From: Acanthochromis polyacanthus
Lineage: Eukaryota > Chordata > Actinopteri > Pomacentridae
DNA length: 64,000 bases
Direction: 5' to 3'
Assembly: GCF_021347895.1 (NCBI RefSeq)
Contig: NC_067125.1
Location: 9,134,768 to 9,198,767, forward strand
Both the position numbers and the translations under genes were made by a program. The notes below the pieces were generated by a model. The model had not been told where the DNA came from and searched no databases. It saw only the letters and a program-made list of their open reading frames with translations. Shown here one piece after another: positions 27,000 to 39,029 of the stretch (position 1 is its first letter; every line of letters begins with the position of its first letter).

Positions 27000-27312
27000 C
27001 TGGAAGGCTGGAGTTTATCCCAGCTGACTTAGAGTGAAGGGAGGGGACACCCTGGACAGGTCACCAGTCTATCACAGGACTACATATAGAGACAAACAAT
27101 CACACTCACATTCACAGCTATGGGCAATTTAGATTCACCAATTAACCTCAGCATGTTTTTGGACTGTGGAACGAAGCCGGAAAACCTGGAGAAAATCCAT
27201 ACATCAACAGGGAGAACATGGAAACTAAATGCAGAAAGATCCCAGGCTGGGACACAAACCAGGGTTCTTCTAACTGCAAGGCAACAGTGCAAACCACAGC
27301 CCCACTGTGCAG
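27000..27312 (-). mobile_element. tRNA-derived SINE-like element (reverse)
   Basis: On the plus strand it shows the reversed hallmark order: 'CTGGACAGGTCACCAGTCTATCACAGG', 'TGTTTTTGGACTGTGG', 'GGGAGAACATG', then a head ending 'CCCCACTGTGC'. Its downstream flank (27313-27376) is shared with the copy at 31737, so the repeated unit is larger than the SINE itself. Confidence 0.7.
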
Positions 27313-28136
27313 CCTGCTGCTATTTCACATGTATTATTTTCAGCTCTTTTCAAACCACAAAGATGTTAGACAACCATTTCACAGGATGAGCAGTAATCCA
27401 CGGGAGAGTCAACTGAAAGTACACTGTAAAAAAACAAGCAAACAACAAAAAGAACATTATTTTCATTTCTGTCTGAACTGGCCAGCACAAACTTTCGACT
27501 GTTGATTAGCTTCATTTCTGAGAGGCATAACTCATTTTCCAGGCTCTGCTCTTATGGTGGCCTCATAATTAGAGCAAAGTGGATTAGCGTGTGCTTGACT
27601 GTGAAATGGTGTGGAGCTGCTGGCTGCTGGAGTGTGAGGAGCTGTAATTACTGCACAGCACAAACCAGACGAGTAATCCATTGTTTGTAAGAGGGTTTGT
27701 TTAAAAGGTGATTAGGGAAGGAGTTTAGTGTGCTCATAAAACGTGAATGTACCCCGCTTCCTAATGCAGAGGAGGCAGAAACCACTGTCAACATCAGCAG
27801 ATGGAGTTTGCTTAGTAGCCATGGAAATGTGGATGTTTTCTCTTTCCCTTATTGTGAATACCTTTAGTGCCTCACCTCAGTGTTAACTTGCAGGTTGTGC
27901 TAATAGAACTCTATTTTTATGCTGACTATTTACTTTATCCACTGAACGGGCGTGTAGTGAAAGGAGTCGCTCTTAGTGATGAATCCACAGAAAATGATCA
28001 CATTCAGTCCAGTAGAGCGTTTTACATTTTAGCCTCTTTCATCTCACTGTTTTGGTTGAAATGATTAGAGCTCTACTGTTTTGGTTCACCCCCCTCTGCT
28101 TTAAAATCTTGCAATTCCTCTCTGATGCCCAGCAGA

Positions 28137-28236
28137 CACAATAAAGCGACAAGCTGGTCCATAATTAGCAGCTAAAGAGCCTCAGTATGCTGTAAATACA
28201 GGCGGTGGAGACCAAAACAGAAGTAAAATGAGTGAA
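28137..28236 (+). repeat. Fragment of the interspersed repeat seen at 20576
   Basis: About 100 bp containing 'AGCAGCTAAAGAGCCTCAGTATGCTGTAAAT' and 'GGTGGAGACCAAAACAG', matching about 20695-20782. The rest of the repeat is absent. Confidence 0.55.
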
Positions 28237-31200
28237 TATTGTACTTAAAGACCTCATTCAGTGAAAATGCTGTCTTTCCACATTGTTAACAAGTCTGTCT
28301 GGTATTTTTAATATGCCAGAATGAGCAAAATGCATCAAAAACACAGATTCAAACTTCCAGGTTTCATAGGTAACAACTCTAAAGAGCCAATCCTGTCAAT
28401 TGTTAGGATGGGGGCTTTTATACATCATTTTCCTTCTTTAGAAAAGTGGGCAATTTCTAACATGTTTGCCTGAATTACTCCAATATTACAACTTACTAGA
28501 GTTTCAGCAGAGTCACAGGTGAGCTGCGTAAGTGGGGAGAGAGGAAGGGTGTTCATAGATGTGCACGTTCTAGAGGAAACAACATTATAGGGTTACATCT
28601 GAGCCATTTAAGGCATGGGGGATTTTTTTCTAAGGTAAAAAGTCAAAATATGCAACTTTATTGAACAGAACTAAGATTTTAGTGCATAAGTCAAGTGACT
28701 GGAAAGGGTCTTTAAGTTCATCTGATACACAACTGCAACTCTAAATGATTGTTAGTGTCATCTGCTGGATGGTAAGTAAGTAGTCAATGGCAGGTATTCA
28801 GCCTAATTCATAGTTTCTACATGACTGATGCAGAATGACAGTGGCTTTGCTCTATATAAAAGGTATGGCAGTTAGTAGGACCATGTCAGTGTGATTGTTC
28901 CTGAGGTGTGCAGAGAGCAGTGGATGGATATACTGTAGCACAGGGTTTGTGGAGAATGTAGAACTTTCCACTGGTGTAGGCAGTGTTGATACAAATCAGA
29001 GCACCTCCAAAGCCAGTGTTTTGGAATTGTAAGACTAAACAAAAGTTCAAACGAGACGAATAGGATGAGTAAACCAGATTTTAGAACAAGCAATGATAAA
29101 ATTGGAAAACTGAAGGTGTAACTGAATTTATGTATACACTAAATAATCCTGTGGAAAGACGCAACCCAACAGAAGCCCATGGAGCCCATTTAAGATATTA
29201 AGACTGGAAGTGCATGCCCTCTTCGTCTACACTTGTGAGGTGACCAAGTAGAAATAATGCTAACCTAGCAGACATAAAAAAGAGAAGGGGATTAAACTCT
29301 TGATATGATTTCATCACGTACGTCCTGATTGGATCTTAAGACGATGGCTTGTGGCTTCCAGAACAGAAGAGAAGTGTTCAGAAGAAGGTATATCAGACGA
29401 TGCAACGCTTTGTGTAGTCAGTTAAAATCTCAAGATTTTGCTCATGTTTGTTCTTACAGCCTCTGTATTAAATAACATCATTCACATCAGACTCTGAGGA
29501 CTGTTTAAAGACTCTTTCTTGAAAACTTTTTGAGGATTCCAGCTTTTGATCCAGAATTGATTTTTGGTTATATGTTTGACAAAGCTGCGTGATCATCACT
29601 GGCCTTTAGCAGGCAGTCTGAGTGACAACAGCAGCAGCCACTCCTTCAGTTCTACCTAATGGCAAATTATAAAGGTGTGGGTGACGCAGATGTCTGTCCA
29701 GACCCTTGCTGATTTGGGTGGATGACAAAATTCACGTCATCTGGGGCCTTGTGGACTTGTGGACACAGAAAGCTTCAAATGGGCTTTATTCTAAATGTCT
29801 TTTTAGGACCTAGAGGACAGCAGTGAACTGTGAGCTCAGACTACTTCTGCTATATTCATTCTATCTGCCAAATTAGAGAAAAATGAATCTAATATGTCAA
29901 CTGCTCAACCTGCCACAGCTTCTCGCTCCCCTTCTGTAGAGAAGTGCCATGTCTACGCAATGATGATCTTAAAAGATAGCAGTAGTGGAGATCAAGGGGC
30001 AGACTGCAGCTGTGCAAGTAAAGCATAACATTATATGATCCAAAGAAACGGAGCCGAGCCTTTGAGCTCTGCAAACTGTTTCCATTGTTGCTGTGCGTCA
30101 GCCTTCAAGCTGCCAATAGTTCACACTTTTAACCTCCATCATACCAGACCCTGCTTTCAAACCAATAGCTGCCCTCGCTCCATTCTGAACCACTTAGTGT
30201 GTAAATGCGCTGTAACATGAATGCTGTGGGGTTTGTAGCAAAGTCAAGTCAGTGTGAATGCAATGTATGTAGCTCCAATGACCTGTTATTGAGATTAAGA
30301 AGTATGAGGATAAATCAGGGTGAAGTGGTTTTCTTGCTATAAATACTTCACAGGCAGGACAGCAGTACATGCCCTGTAGGTGAGCTGGGAAGGTTTTGTC
30401 AGTAAACAGTAATATTTGGGAGGATCACACTAAGCTGCGGGGTATTTACACGGAAAAAATCTTTTCCGCCCTCAACTGTTTCTTTGTGTGAAGTGCTGTT
30501 TTGAATCTGCGTCGGGCCAAATCTGATGTTGTTTTTCCAAAGCGCTTTTCTTTTCCCTCCCGTTTTCCTGGACAGCTGACAGGACTTGAAGCATATTTGC
30601 TGAGTGAGGTATTGATTGTTGACTGTTCACCGCTTCACAAAGCTCCCTTCCAGTGTTCTGCCTCCCACAGATTTCTGTATAAGCAGAAGAGTTGTGCCGA
30701 CGAGCTGGTGTTTCTGCTCGGGCTTCAGGTCCAGATGGGACTCGTTGAAGACTACATGAAGTCCAGCTGTGGAGCTGAGCAGTAGGGCACAGATCATTGA
30801 TCCGTTGCTCTTGCAGAGATGGATGTGTACGGGATTGTACTTGTGCTGTTATTCTGAGCATCCAACTGGACAAGATTTTATTTTATTGGCACATAAATTA
30901 TAGTTTTTGAGAAGTTTTTAACGTGTCTTTGAATGGAAATATATTTGCTTGTTTGAAATTATTCATGAAGTATACGGCTCTCTTAATCAGTTTTAGTTTA
31001 CCTGCATTCCCACTCAGGGCCGGAGTGGGACTCCTTTTCAGCCCTGGACCTTCATGCCTCAGACCGGCCCACTTTAGATCACCACCTATTACTATTAAAA
31101 TCATGTAATTCTAGCCATGTCTTGTAATTCAGTGTGTTTTTCTAAAACATTTCCAATTCAGTGGAAGTAAGGGTTGCTTCACAATGAGGATTTATTCCAA

Positions 31201-31736
31201 CATGAGTGCACATCTCCAACATTATTCTTTACAACAATATCAGAATCTACATTTTGTTCAAATAAGTATTCAAAGATATCCAAACCTTAAAAATGAAATA
31301 AAAGAAGAAATAAAAATATTAAATTTAAACAATAAAAAAATAAAATTAAAGGTGTTGCACTTTCTAATAACACTATCATCTCTTTTTCCTCGACAAGGAA
31401 ACAGTTCCATCACAACTTAAATTTCACAAATATGAGAACATCAGTTAAAGGGCTAATCTCCAGCACTATTCTTCACAGCATCACAATGTCCTTTTTTGCA
31501 ATATGAAATATCAAGCAAATTAGTGTTCACTAATCCTCCTGAATAAAGAATAATGATTGTCTGCAAGTTTGTTATTCACAGTATAACATAACTTGCTAAT
31601 AAAATTTAAAAAATGCTTTGATTTTCATTTTATATTGACAATAACCAATCTAGAAACTGACTGAGGACAATAAAGGTTTGGATTAGCTTGCATTGACTGT
31701 CATATGATCGCACCCATCTGTCATTCAAAGCAGCTA
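28237..31736. other. Intergenic, no supported gene
   Basis: Mostly single-copy. Open frames at 30472-30873 (minus) and 30501-30785 (plus) have no recognised domain or splice context and overlap each other. An A-rich stretch lies at about 31280-31360. Confidence 0.6.
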
Positions 31737-32102
31737 CATCCATCCATCCATCCATCCATCATCTCCACACTGCTTAATCCTCATCAGGGTTGCAGGGGGG
31801 TTGGAGTCTATTCCAGCTGACTTATGGTGAAGGCAGAGGACACCCTGGTTAGGCCACCAGTCTATCACAGGGCTACATATACAGACAAACTATCACACTC
31901 ACATTCACACCTACAGACAATTTAGAGGCATCAGTTAACTTCAGCATGTTTTTGGACTGTGGGAGGAAGCCGGAGTACCAGGAGAAAACCCACACATCCA
32001 CAGGGAGAACATGCAAACTCCACACAGAAAATCCCAGGCCAGGATGTGACCCGGGGTTCTTCTAACTGCAAGGCAACGGTGCTAACCACCGCCCCACTGT
32101 GT
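31737..32102 (-). mobile_element. tRNA-derived SINE-like element (reverse), with (CATC)n tail
   Basis: It starts on the plus strand with six to seven CATC units (31737-31764), the usual 3'-tail microsatellite of this family. Next come 'GGTTGCAGGGGGGTTGGAG', 'CCAGTCTATCACAGGGC', 'GGACTGTGGGAGGAAGCCGG', 'GGAGAACATGCAAACTCC' and a head with 'TGCTAACCACCGCCCC'. This is the most complete copy in the window. Confidence 0.75.
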
Positions 32103-32170
32103 TTCCCACTACTATTTCACACCTATTATTTTTCTCAGCTCTTTTCAAACCACAAAGATGTTAGACAACC

Positions 32171-32262
32171 TTTTAACCTCACCATGTTTTCGGACTGTGG
32201 GAGGAAGCTGGAGAACCCGAAGAAAGACTCCATGCAGAAAGATCCCGGGAAGGCAGGGATTA
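32171..32262 (-). mobile_element. Partial SINE-like copy directly following the 31737 copy
   Basis: 'ACCTCACCATGTTTTCGGAC', 'GGGAGGAAGCTGGAG' and 'CAGAAAGATCCCGG' repeat the central part of the SINE. It is joined to the preceding copy through the 65-bp flank that is also present at 27313-27376. Confidence 0.6.
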
Positions 32263-35200
32263 TGTATTTCTTTAAGTCTTAAAACAGTCAGACGGTTGAG
32301 TTGTATAAAAATCCTCCCCATACAGTTGTCACAAACAAATAAATTGGTTGCAGAGGCTAGAACTGTTTTCTTTTACCAGGCTGTAAGCACGTTTACTCTG
32401 GCTGTAAAGTTGGGCTTTTTAACATGGAGGTTAAAATGAAGCCTCAAGTGGCCATTTGAGGAACTGCAGTTTATTGACATTTCTGTGCCAATAAACTGCA
32501 TCCATGTGTGGCCACGTGTGGCTTCATTTTTTCAGCCCCGAAGGTTGCTGCTGAATTGGAACACTGTCAGATTAGGAAATCAGTAATAATAAGACAGAGA
32601 ACGTATTATTGTGCACAAACTGTGTCTGTGCATGAACTAAATTATTCCCTGCATGCAAATAATTTCTCTACAAAATGCCCTTTTATGCCACAAATCCATT
32701 TCAGTATTTGTACAGAGAGCTCTAAGTTGTTAAAAAGCCTGAAGCGTTCCTTCTTTGTTGAGTCCATACTGGCGCAGCCCATCTCTTGCCTGATGGTGTC
32801 AACTGTCTTTGCGTGGAAAATGCAATATAAAAACCTATTCATAGTTCTGCGTGAAGCACACATGGATCATTGTTTTACTAGACTGCAAAGTTTTTATTCT
32901 CTAGTTAAATGTTAATAACCAGCTCTAAACCAATGCAGCCGTCTCTGCTCGGTGTTGGTGTTGTGCTCCGGGACGCTGGCAGGCTTAAAGGCCACTGCTT
33001 GCAGTGAAAACCAATTTCTGTCAGTTCTCATACACAAAGCCATGCTGCATTGGCCTCACATTCTCCAGAGCGAACGGGCTCTGTGGCTGAACTTTTCAAA
33101 TCCTTTGCACACCATCCACCACCTGCTATTACTTTAAAATATCACACGAGTGCCTTGTTGTGGGAAAGCAGCTCGGCTTCCATCTCTGGTTCACCGCCTT
33201 TGTTTTCACTCCCGTGCTCCCATCTCGTACTCACCTTTCCGTATGAATTATAGAGAGGTTTGGCTCTTTGTGTGCCAAAATGTGGCTCCTCACACTCCTT
33301 TAGATGCCTTTGTTATGGTTTAATCACTGTTCCTTCGTAGCGTTTTGAGATCACAATTAAAGCCTTAACATTGGTGCTTTCTCACTGCCTTAGAGCGAAA
33401 AGAAACATAATGAATAATACATGCAGGGATAACGGCAGTCTATTTCTGTTTGAGGCAAGTTTACTTCATTATTTATATACTGCTAGCTCAACTTCTACTT
33501 CAGGAGGCTCCTGTGACTGACAGAAGTCATGACATTGCGGCCTTGACGCTGGCTGTCATCATCCAGACGGCAGCAAAAAGAAAAGGCGTGACATCTGTCC
33601 ACCTCCCTTCTGGCTGTCTGTCTGTAGGTTCCTCAGTTAAATACAGAGTTTAAATGACAGAGGTGATAATTACTCATATCATGCTTCAGAATGTGTGTCA
33701 GAAGGAGTCTGACAGAGTGAAAAGTTTTGGCAAAATCTGTTTCTGTTTGTGAGTCGAGAGTGAAGGTGACAGTGCCTGGGGCTCCCCCAGCTCTGCTCAC
33801 TGCCACGGAAAATAGCAAGTTTTGTGAATATTTTAATTCTCTCTTACTGAGCTGGTGTGTTCCCAGCAGTTCGTACAGCCAGTAGGCCTCTCAGGTCATC
33901 ACTGATGCTGATTTGTGGAAGCACAGATAGAGTTTTGGCAACGCTGGGTTTTAAAAAAGCATGCCAGCCTCTAACTGGCAGAAGGCTGAAAGTATAAATT
34001 AGATTATTAGCTCAGTATGTTTTGGCAAAGCATAAAAAAACAAAGGGCTGGAGTCAGGTGCGACCATAAAACCTTCTCAGAATTTATCACACACTTGATA
34101 ATGAAGGTATGTAGTGCATGACAGTCTTTACCCACTAGATGGCGACATTCTATTAATCATTGACTGCAGTCCTCAATCTGTCGTCTTAGTGAGGAGAAAT
34201 TCATGATGTATTTTACTTTTCAGAAATGACGAGGAGTTTTATAAGTTACAGACTGTATAAAATCAATGGAACATTTAATTTAAAAAGTAGATATTCTAAG
34301 GTATTTAGTTTGTAGGCTGTAATGTCCCACTGATAAAACATTTCATAAACCTTCATATCATTTTTCTATTATTGCACTAATGATGTGCTAAAGATGGCTT
34401 TTTTTTTAGCATTGCAGAACACTTTCAGAGCACAGTTTATCTGCATATATGCTACTTTTTTAGGGTTAAAGGAAGTAGAGTTGCAGCCACCAAACTTTGC
34501 ATTGGAATACTGCATTTCCCAGTAATATTTATCAGCACTTGGAGACAAATATAGCAGTCCTGCACTGCAGCCAGCTTCACTTTTCTTAGCTGTGTCCTCA
34601 TTCCATAGTAAATATTAATTCCAAGCAGATTTTTCAGTGCGTGGTGTGTTTACGCAGGAAACGTGACAAAATAAAGTGGCCTCAAAACAGTCAGCGTGAT
34701 TACTAAAAAAAATAAAATTAGATGCATTATTCTCTCACAATGTAACACACAACAGAAATAACGGAGCTGCTCACAGCTGGAGATAATTTTAAAAACTAAT
34801 GACGGATTGTGGTGAGCCAACTCAGAAAACAAAAACACAACTATTCAGTTTTATGGAAAAAACTGGGCGTGTTCTTGGTCGACTTTTTCTGCTGTTATAC
34901 CACCACTGATTTGGACAATACTGATATTTCTGTTATACACATCCAGAAGAACTTGAACAACATGAACTTGTTTTTGCATATTTTGTTTGCTTATTTAGAT
35001 TTTTCTACTGATTCTTCTTACATTTTTTGCTCTTTACCTTTTGTTTATTTACACGTTTCCTCACCATAGGATGAATAAACACTGACTGTATCACATAGTT
35101 TCCTGGGAGCATAAAACAGTTAAGTGAATTTTATGAACTCCAATAACTTTCACCTGTATAGGTTTACATGTATGTAATATTTATCCATTTCAGTTCCAGA

Positions 35201-35893
35201 ATTTCATTGATTTTTTTATCCCTGAAGACTTAGTTTAACCCTTTACTAACCCTAACCAATGCCTAACCCAACATTTCTATCGTTTATCTTGTGAGGAGCA
35301 GTGATTTCTCCCCAGATTTAAGTCCTTATAATGTGATGGTGTGAACAGATGTGTCCCAACATCTGTTTCCTCGTCTCCTCTGACCTCTGTCCTCCTGCTT
35401 GTGACCTGGAAATTGATCTCAGTGTATCATTTTGAAGGATGTCTGAATTCTTAAAATGCATCTTGAGCAGAGAAGATGCTTGGTGGAGGAGCTTTAAGCA
35501 AAAAAAATATCCTAGAATCTGTTTCTGTCTTTCAGCACTGTTGCAATATTTGAGGCCTGGCGAGGTTTATGCAGAAATCCTTTTTTCTGTTAGGATCCGG
35601 TGACTTTCATTGTTGTTACAGTAACAAACATATGGTTTGAAAATTATGCTAAAAAAGACAAAAAAAAAAATACAGTGCAGACTATGAGTTAGAAATGGGA
35701 AACCAAAAGAAGCCTCTGATTTCATTTTTGTTAAGTCATCTACCTCAACCTTCTGCTTTAGCTGGAATCTTTAACCTTCCATTTTGCTCCCAGATTAACT
35801 CTGTGACGAGTACAGATCTTTAAACGGAAATGTAAATAGACATCATTCTTCTTGCTGAAGAGATGGTCTTAGTCTAGGACAGGTATGATAACC
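32263..35893. other. Intergenic, no supported gene
   Basis: No recognisable gene or repeat. The longest open frame (32508-32915, plus, 135 codons) has no known domain, no coding-like splice context and no supporting motif. A short CCCTAACC-type stretch occurs at about 35236-35272. Confidence 0.6.
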
Positions 35894-36463
35894 CAGCCCG
35901 ATCTCACGAGGATTCGTGAAACTGTTACGTAAATTTTTGTTTCGGTTTCGTGCGCACCAACACGATTTCGTCATGTTTTTCGTGCCGCTCACCACGAAAT
36001 GCGCACCAATGTATTTTAAACGGTGGACTTTTCGTGCCACCCAGAACGTATTTCAAACGAATGTGTGTATTATATTTTTAATGTAAAACCATGGCGAATC
36101 CAACGCTATATTTTGCATGACATCGTCCCTAACCATAACCCTAACCATAACCTAACCATAACCTAACCATAACCCGGTGGTACACTTACCAATTAGCATA
36201 GGAATTTCAAGAATGTCCGGCGGCCGGCGGCCGCAAACGCGATCACACAAGCAGTATACGCCGATGGACAGCTTAGATCGTCATGAATCCGCTGGTATAA
36301 ACCACTTTCAGCTGTGATTACCACAGCGGGTTTCGTTGTGAGCAACACGAAAAACATTTCGTGGTGAGCGGCACGAAAAACATGACGAAATCGTGTTGGT
36401 GCGCACGAAAAAGAAACAAAAAATTTACGTAACAGTTTCACGAATCCCCGTGAGACCGTGTTG
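35894..36463. mobile_element. 570-bp fold-back hAT-like MITE with target-site duplication
   Basis: The ends form a long inverted repeat. The left arm (CAGCCCGATCTCACG..., 35894-36001) matches the minus-strand reading of the right arm (CAACACGGTCTCACG..., 36352-36463) over about 105 bp, including 'GTGAAACTGTTACGTAAATT' and 'CACGATTTCGTCATGTTTTT'. GATAACC flanks both ends (35887-35893 and 36464-36470); adding the next base gives 8 bp with one mismatch, which fits hAT-type insertion. The core has a CCATAACCTAA-type run (36127-36177) and a GC-rich patch around GGCGGCCGGCGGCCGC (36220-36235). There is no coding frame. Confidence 0.85.
36127..36177. repeat. Degenerate CCTAACCATAA tandem run inside the fold-back element
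   Basis: Repeats of CCTAACCATAA/CCATAACC resemble the vertebrate telomere unit but are imperfect and lie inside a transposable element, so this is not an interstitial telomere. Confidence 0.7.
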
Positions 36464-36892
36464 GATAACCAGGATATGTTATTTCCATCCTGTACATCTG
36501 AGCAACATTTCAGCACCATGGAGAGCAGCTGATCCTGGTCCTCTCTCGTCTGACTCACCAGATGTAGACTTTGGGTATAAACCTGCTATTGACTGCATAT
36601 TTCACATGGTCTTCTTGTTGTTTTCCAGTATTTGTATTTGCTGTTTTCAAATTCCCCTTAAAACAGCAACAACCTCAAAGTAGCAACCTACCTGCTAAGA
36701 ATGGCAGGTGTTGTCAAAGATTTGGATTGTGCAACACGACAGCCTGACTTGGCTCTTTTAGTAAATAATCCATTTTAATGCCAGTGCTCACCTCCCTGCA
36801 TGCAAATGGTCTTCCACTTAAACAATCCCCCGTCGCTCTTTCGCTGGACCATTCACTTAGTATTGTCCAATATTATGGTGATTGGTTTAAAG

Positions 36893-37380
36893 CAGGGGTG
36901 TCAGACTCATTTTAGTTCAGGGGTCACATACAGCCCAATTTGATCACACCTGGGCTGGGCCAGTAAAATCAAAGCATAAAACCTGTAAATGATGTTTGTT
37001 TTAGTGTATAAAAAATACATTCCTTAAATGTTCACATGGAATTGTCTTTATACAAAAAAATCATGAACAACCTGAAATTTCTGAAGAAAAAAAGTGAAAT
37101 TTTAACAATGTTTTGCCTCATTTATTCATCATTTACACATTACAACTTACAGATCACAGTGTGTCTGAAACTCAACAATATAATAGTTTACTCTTTGATC
37201 AAAACAATTTGTTGAGGTCTAAAAACTACTTTAAATTTCCAAATGCTGGTATTACAAATTTCCAATTTGCAGATGATGTCTTCTCTGTAATTTTTACACT
37301 TTGCAAAGTTGTCCCACAGACTGGATTGGACCCTCTGGTGGGCTGGTTTTGGCCTACGGGCCATATGTTTGATGCCCCTG
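36893..37380. mobile_element. 488-bp non-autonomous hAT-like element with 8-bp target duplication
   Basis: The left end is CAGGGGTGTCAGACTCA and the right end, read inverted, is CAGGGGCATCAAACATATG; CAGGGGTGTC-type ends are typical of hAT elements. GTTTAAAG flanks it exactly on both sides (36885-36892 and 37381-37388). There is no coding capacity. Confidence 0.9.
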
Positions 37381-37748
37381 GTTTAAAGGAATGCAAACAA
37401 TCTAACATGTTTTTATTTCCTCCACTTCATACAGCAGATTGATAATGAGGTGCAGTCAGACCATTCTCCAGTCTCACACAGATCTGTAGAGTAGGTCTGA
37501 CTGTAAGACGAAGCAAACTTTACATTTCTAAACTGCTCATTATACATCAACAGTGATACAGGCTTGGTCTTTATTCTGACTTGAAATCAAGCACTATTAG
37601 CTACAGCCGGAAAGCACATACACTGACCTCCAGTTTCTCTTTTCTCTTACAAAGAAAAGGAGAGGAAATATGTCTAATAATATGCTAATACTAAAGTTAA
37701 CTAAAACAAGCCTGAACCTGACAGAGTGAGTAAAATCCTATCTGAATA

Positions 37749-38102
37749 CACTACCGTTGAAAAGTTTGGGGTCACTGAGAAATGTCCTCATTTTTGAAAG
37801 GAAAGCAGTTTTTGTCAAAGAAGATAATGAATCAGAGATATAGTGTAGACATTGTTAATGTGGTAAATGACTATTCTAGCTGGAAATTTTTTAAAGGAAT
37901 ATCTCCATAGGGGTACAGAGGAACATTTTCAGCAACCATCACTCCTGTGTTCTAATGCTACATTGTGTTAGCTAATGGTGTTGAAAGGCTCATTGATGAT
38001 TAGAAAACCCTTGTGTAATTATGTTAGCACATGAATAAAAGTGTGAGTTTTCATGACAAACGTGAAACTGTCTGGGTGATCCCAAACTTTTGAACGGTCG
38101 TG
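37749..38102 (+). mobile_element. Tc1-type MITE, copy 1
   Basis: This 354-bp element is flanked by TA on both sides (37747-37748 and 38103-38104). The left end CACTACCGTTGAAAAGTTTG and the inverted right end CACGACCGTTCAAAAGTTTG are terminal repeats. It is related to the copy at 19351 (opposite strand). A 138-bp internal piece of it (37903-38040) reappears almost unchanged inside the satellite at 51642-51779. Confidence 0.88.
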
Positions 38103-38145
38103 TACATTCTGGAAAAATGGCTGAAAAACTTTGGTATACAGCTGA

Positions 38146-38270
38146 TAGTAGGGAGGTTAAGCCCAAAAAATAGGCTTTTGACTTCAAGTCAAGATGCAAA
38201 GGTCCCTTTTGGTATGGAAGTACCTTAGGGTCATACAAATAAATTATTCCTAAGACACAAGTAAGATCAT
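38146..38270 (+). repeat. Left copy of the fold-back arm bordering the satellite
   Basis: About 94% identical by eye (8 differences in 125) to the left arm of the fold-back element at 57474-57598, and in the same orientation. It directly precedes the first satellite monomer, so one copy lies at each edge of the tandem-repeat locus. Confidence 0.88.
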
Positions 38271-38875
38271 GTAAGATCATTTTGAAAACACACATCATTT
38301 TGATGTAAAGTAGGTCGTGAAAACACAATAGAGCAGTATTCTTTGAAAAAAAAATCATCATGAATTTTGTCCAAACAAAAACCACCATAGTATATAGTAT
38401 GTCGTAAAAACATGCCATATGATGAAATAATGTAAAGTAGGCCATGAAAAACACTAGTGAGTAGTTCTCTTTGAAAAAAAAACTATCATCATGAATTTTG
38501 TCCAAAAAAAAGCCATAGTATAGTATGTCGAAAAAAATGCCATTTTTCCAACATGTCGTAAAAACATGCCATATGATGAAATAATGTAAAGTAGGCCGAG
38601 AAAAACACTATAGAGCAGTTTTCTTTGAAAAGAAAAATCATCGTGAATTTTGTCCATAAAAAAAGTCATAGTATACTATGTCGAAAAAAATGCAATTTTT
38701 TCAACATGTCGTAAAAACATGTCATATGACGAAATAATGTAAAGTAGGCCATGAAAAACACTATAGACCAGTTTTCTTTGAAAAAAAATATAATCATGAA
38801 TTTTGTTCAAAAAACTGCCATAGTCAAAAAAAATGGCATTTTGTCAACATGTCGTAAAAACATACTGTATGGAAT

Positions 38876-39029
38876 GCCCGTATAGCTCAACTGGTAAAGC
38901 TGGTGACCAATGTACAGGGACTGGCTTCCGATGCAATGGCCTGGGTTCAAATCCTGCTCGCGGCCATTTGCTGCATGTCTTCATCGCACTCTTGTCCCCC
39001 ATTTCCTGTCCGTCTTCACTGTGACTTGT
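38876..39029 (+). repeat. tRNA-like cassette, type member (copy 1 of 25)
   Basis: A-box TAGCTCAACTGG starts at 38883 and B-box GGTTCAAATCC at 38944; both fit the Pol III consensus. The 5' end (GCCCGTATAGCTCAACTGG) and the B-box arm resemble tRNA-Lys. The spacing of about 62 bases between boxes is longer than in a tRNA, and the T-stem does not pair well, so this is a tRNA-derived, SINE-like unit and not a tRNA gene. The other copies begin near 39652, 40410, 41023, 41800, 42573, 43334, 43945, 44717, 45477, 46089, 46850, 47471, 48400, 48713, 49048, 49533, 50296, 50628, 50931, 51282, 52883, 53348, 53983 and 54755. The tail (GCTGCATGTCTTCATCGCAC ... CACTGTGACTTG) resembles a common fish SINE tail, from memory. 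Confidence 0.8.

Noticed and set aside
30472..30873. 133-codon minus-strand open frame
   Set aside because: No domain and overlaps an equally long plus-strand frame; likely chance.
32508..32915. 135-codon open frame
   Set aside because: No recognisable domain, no family resemblance, no flanking splice or promoter evidence.
36127..36177. Interstitial telomere
   Set aside because: The CCTAACCATAA run is imperfect and lies inside a transposable element with target duplications.
38876..39029. Genuine tRNA-Lys gene
   Set aside because: Box spacing too long, T-stem poorly paired, no anticodon arm; tRNA-derived only.
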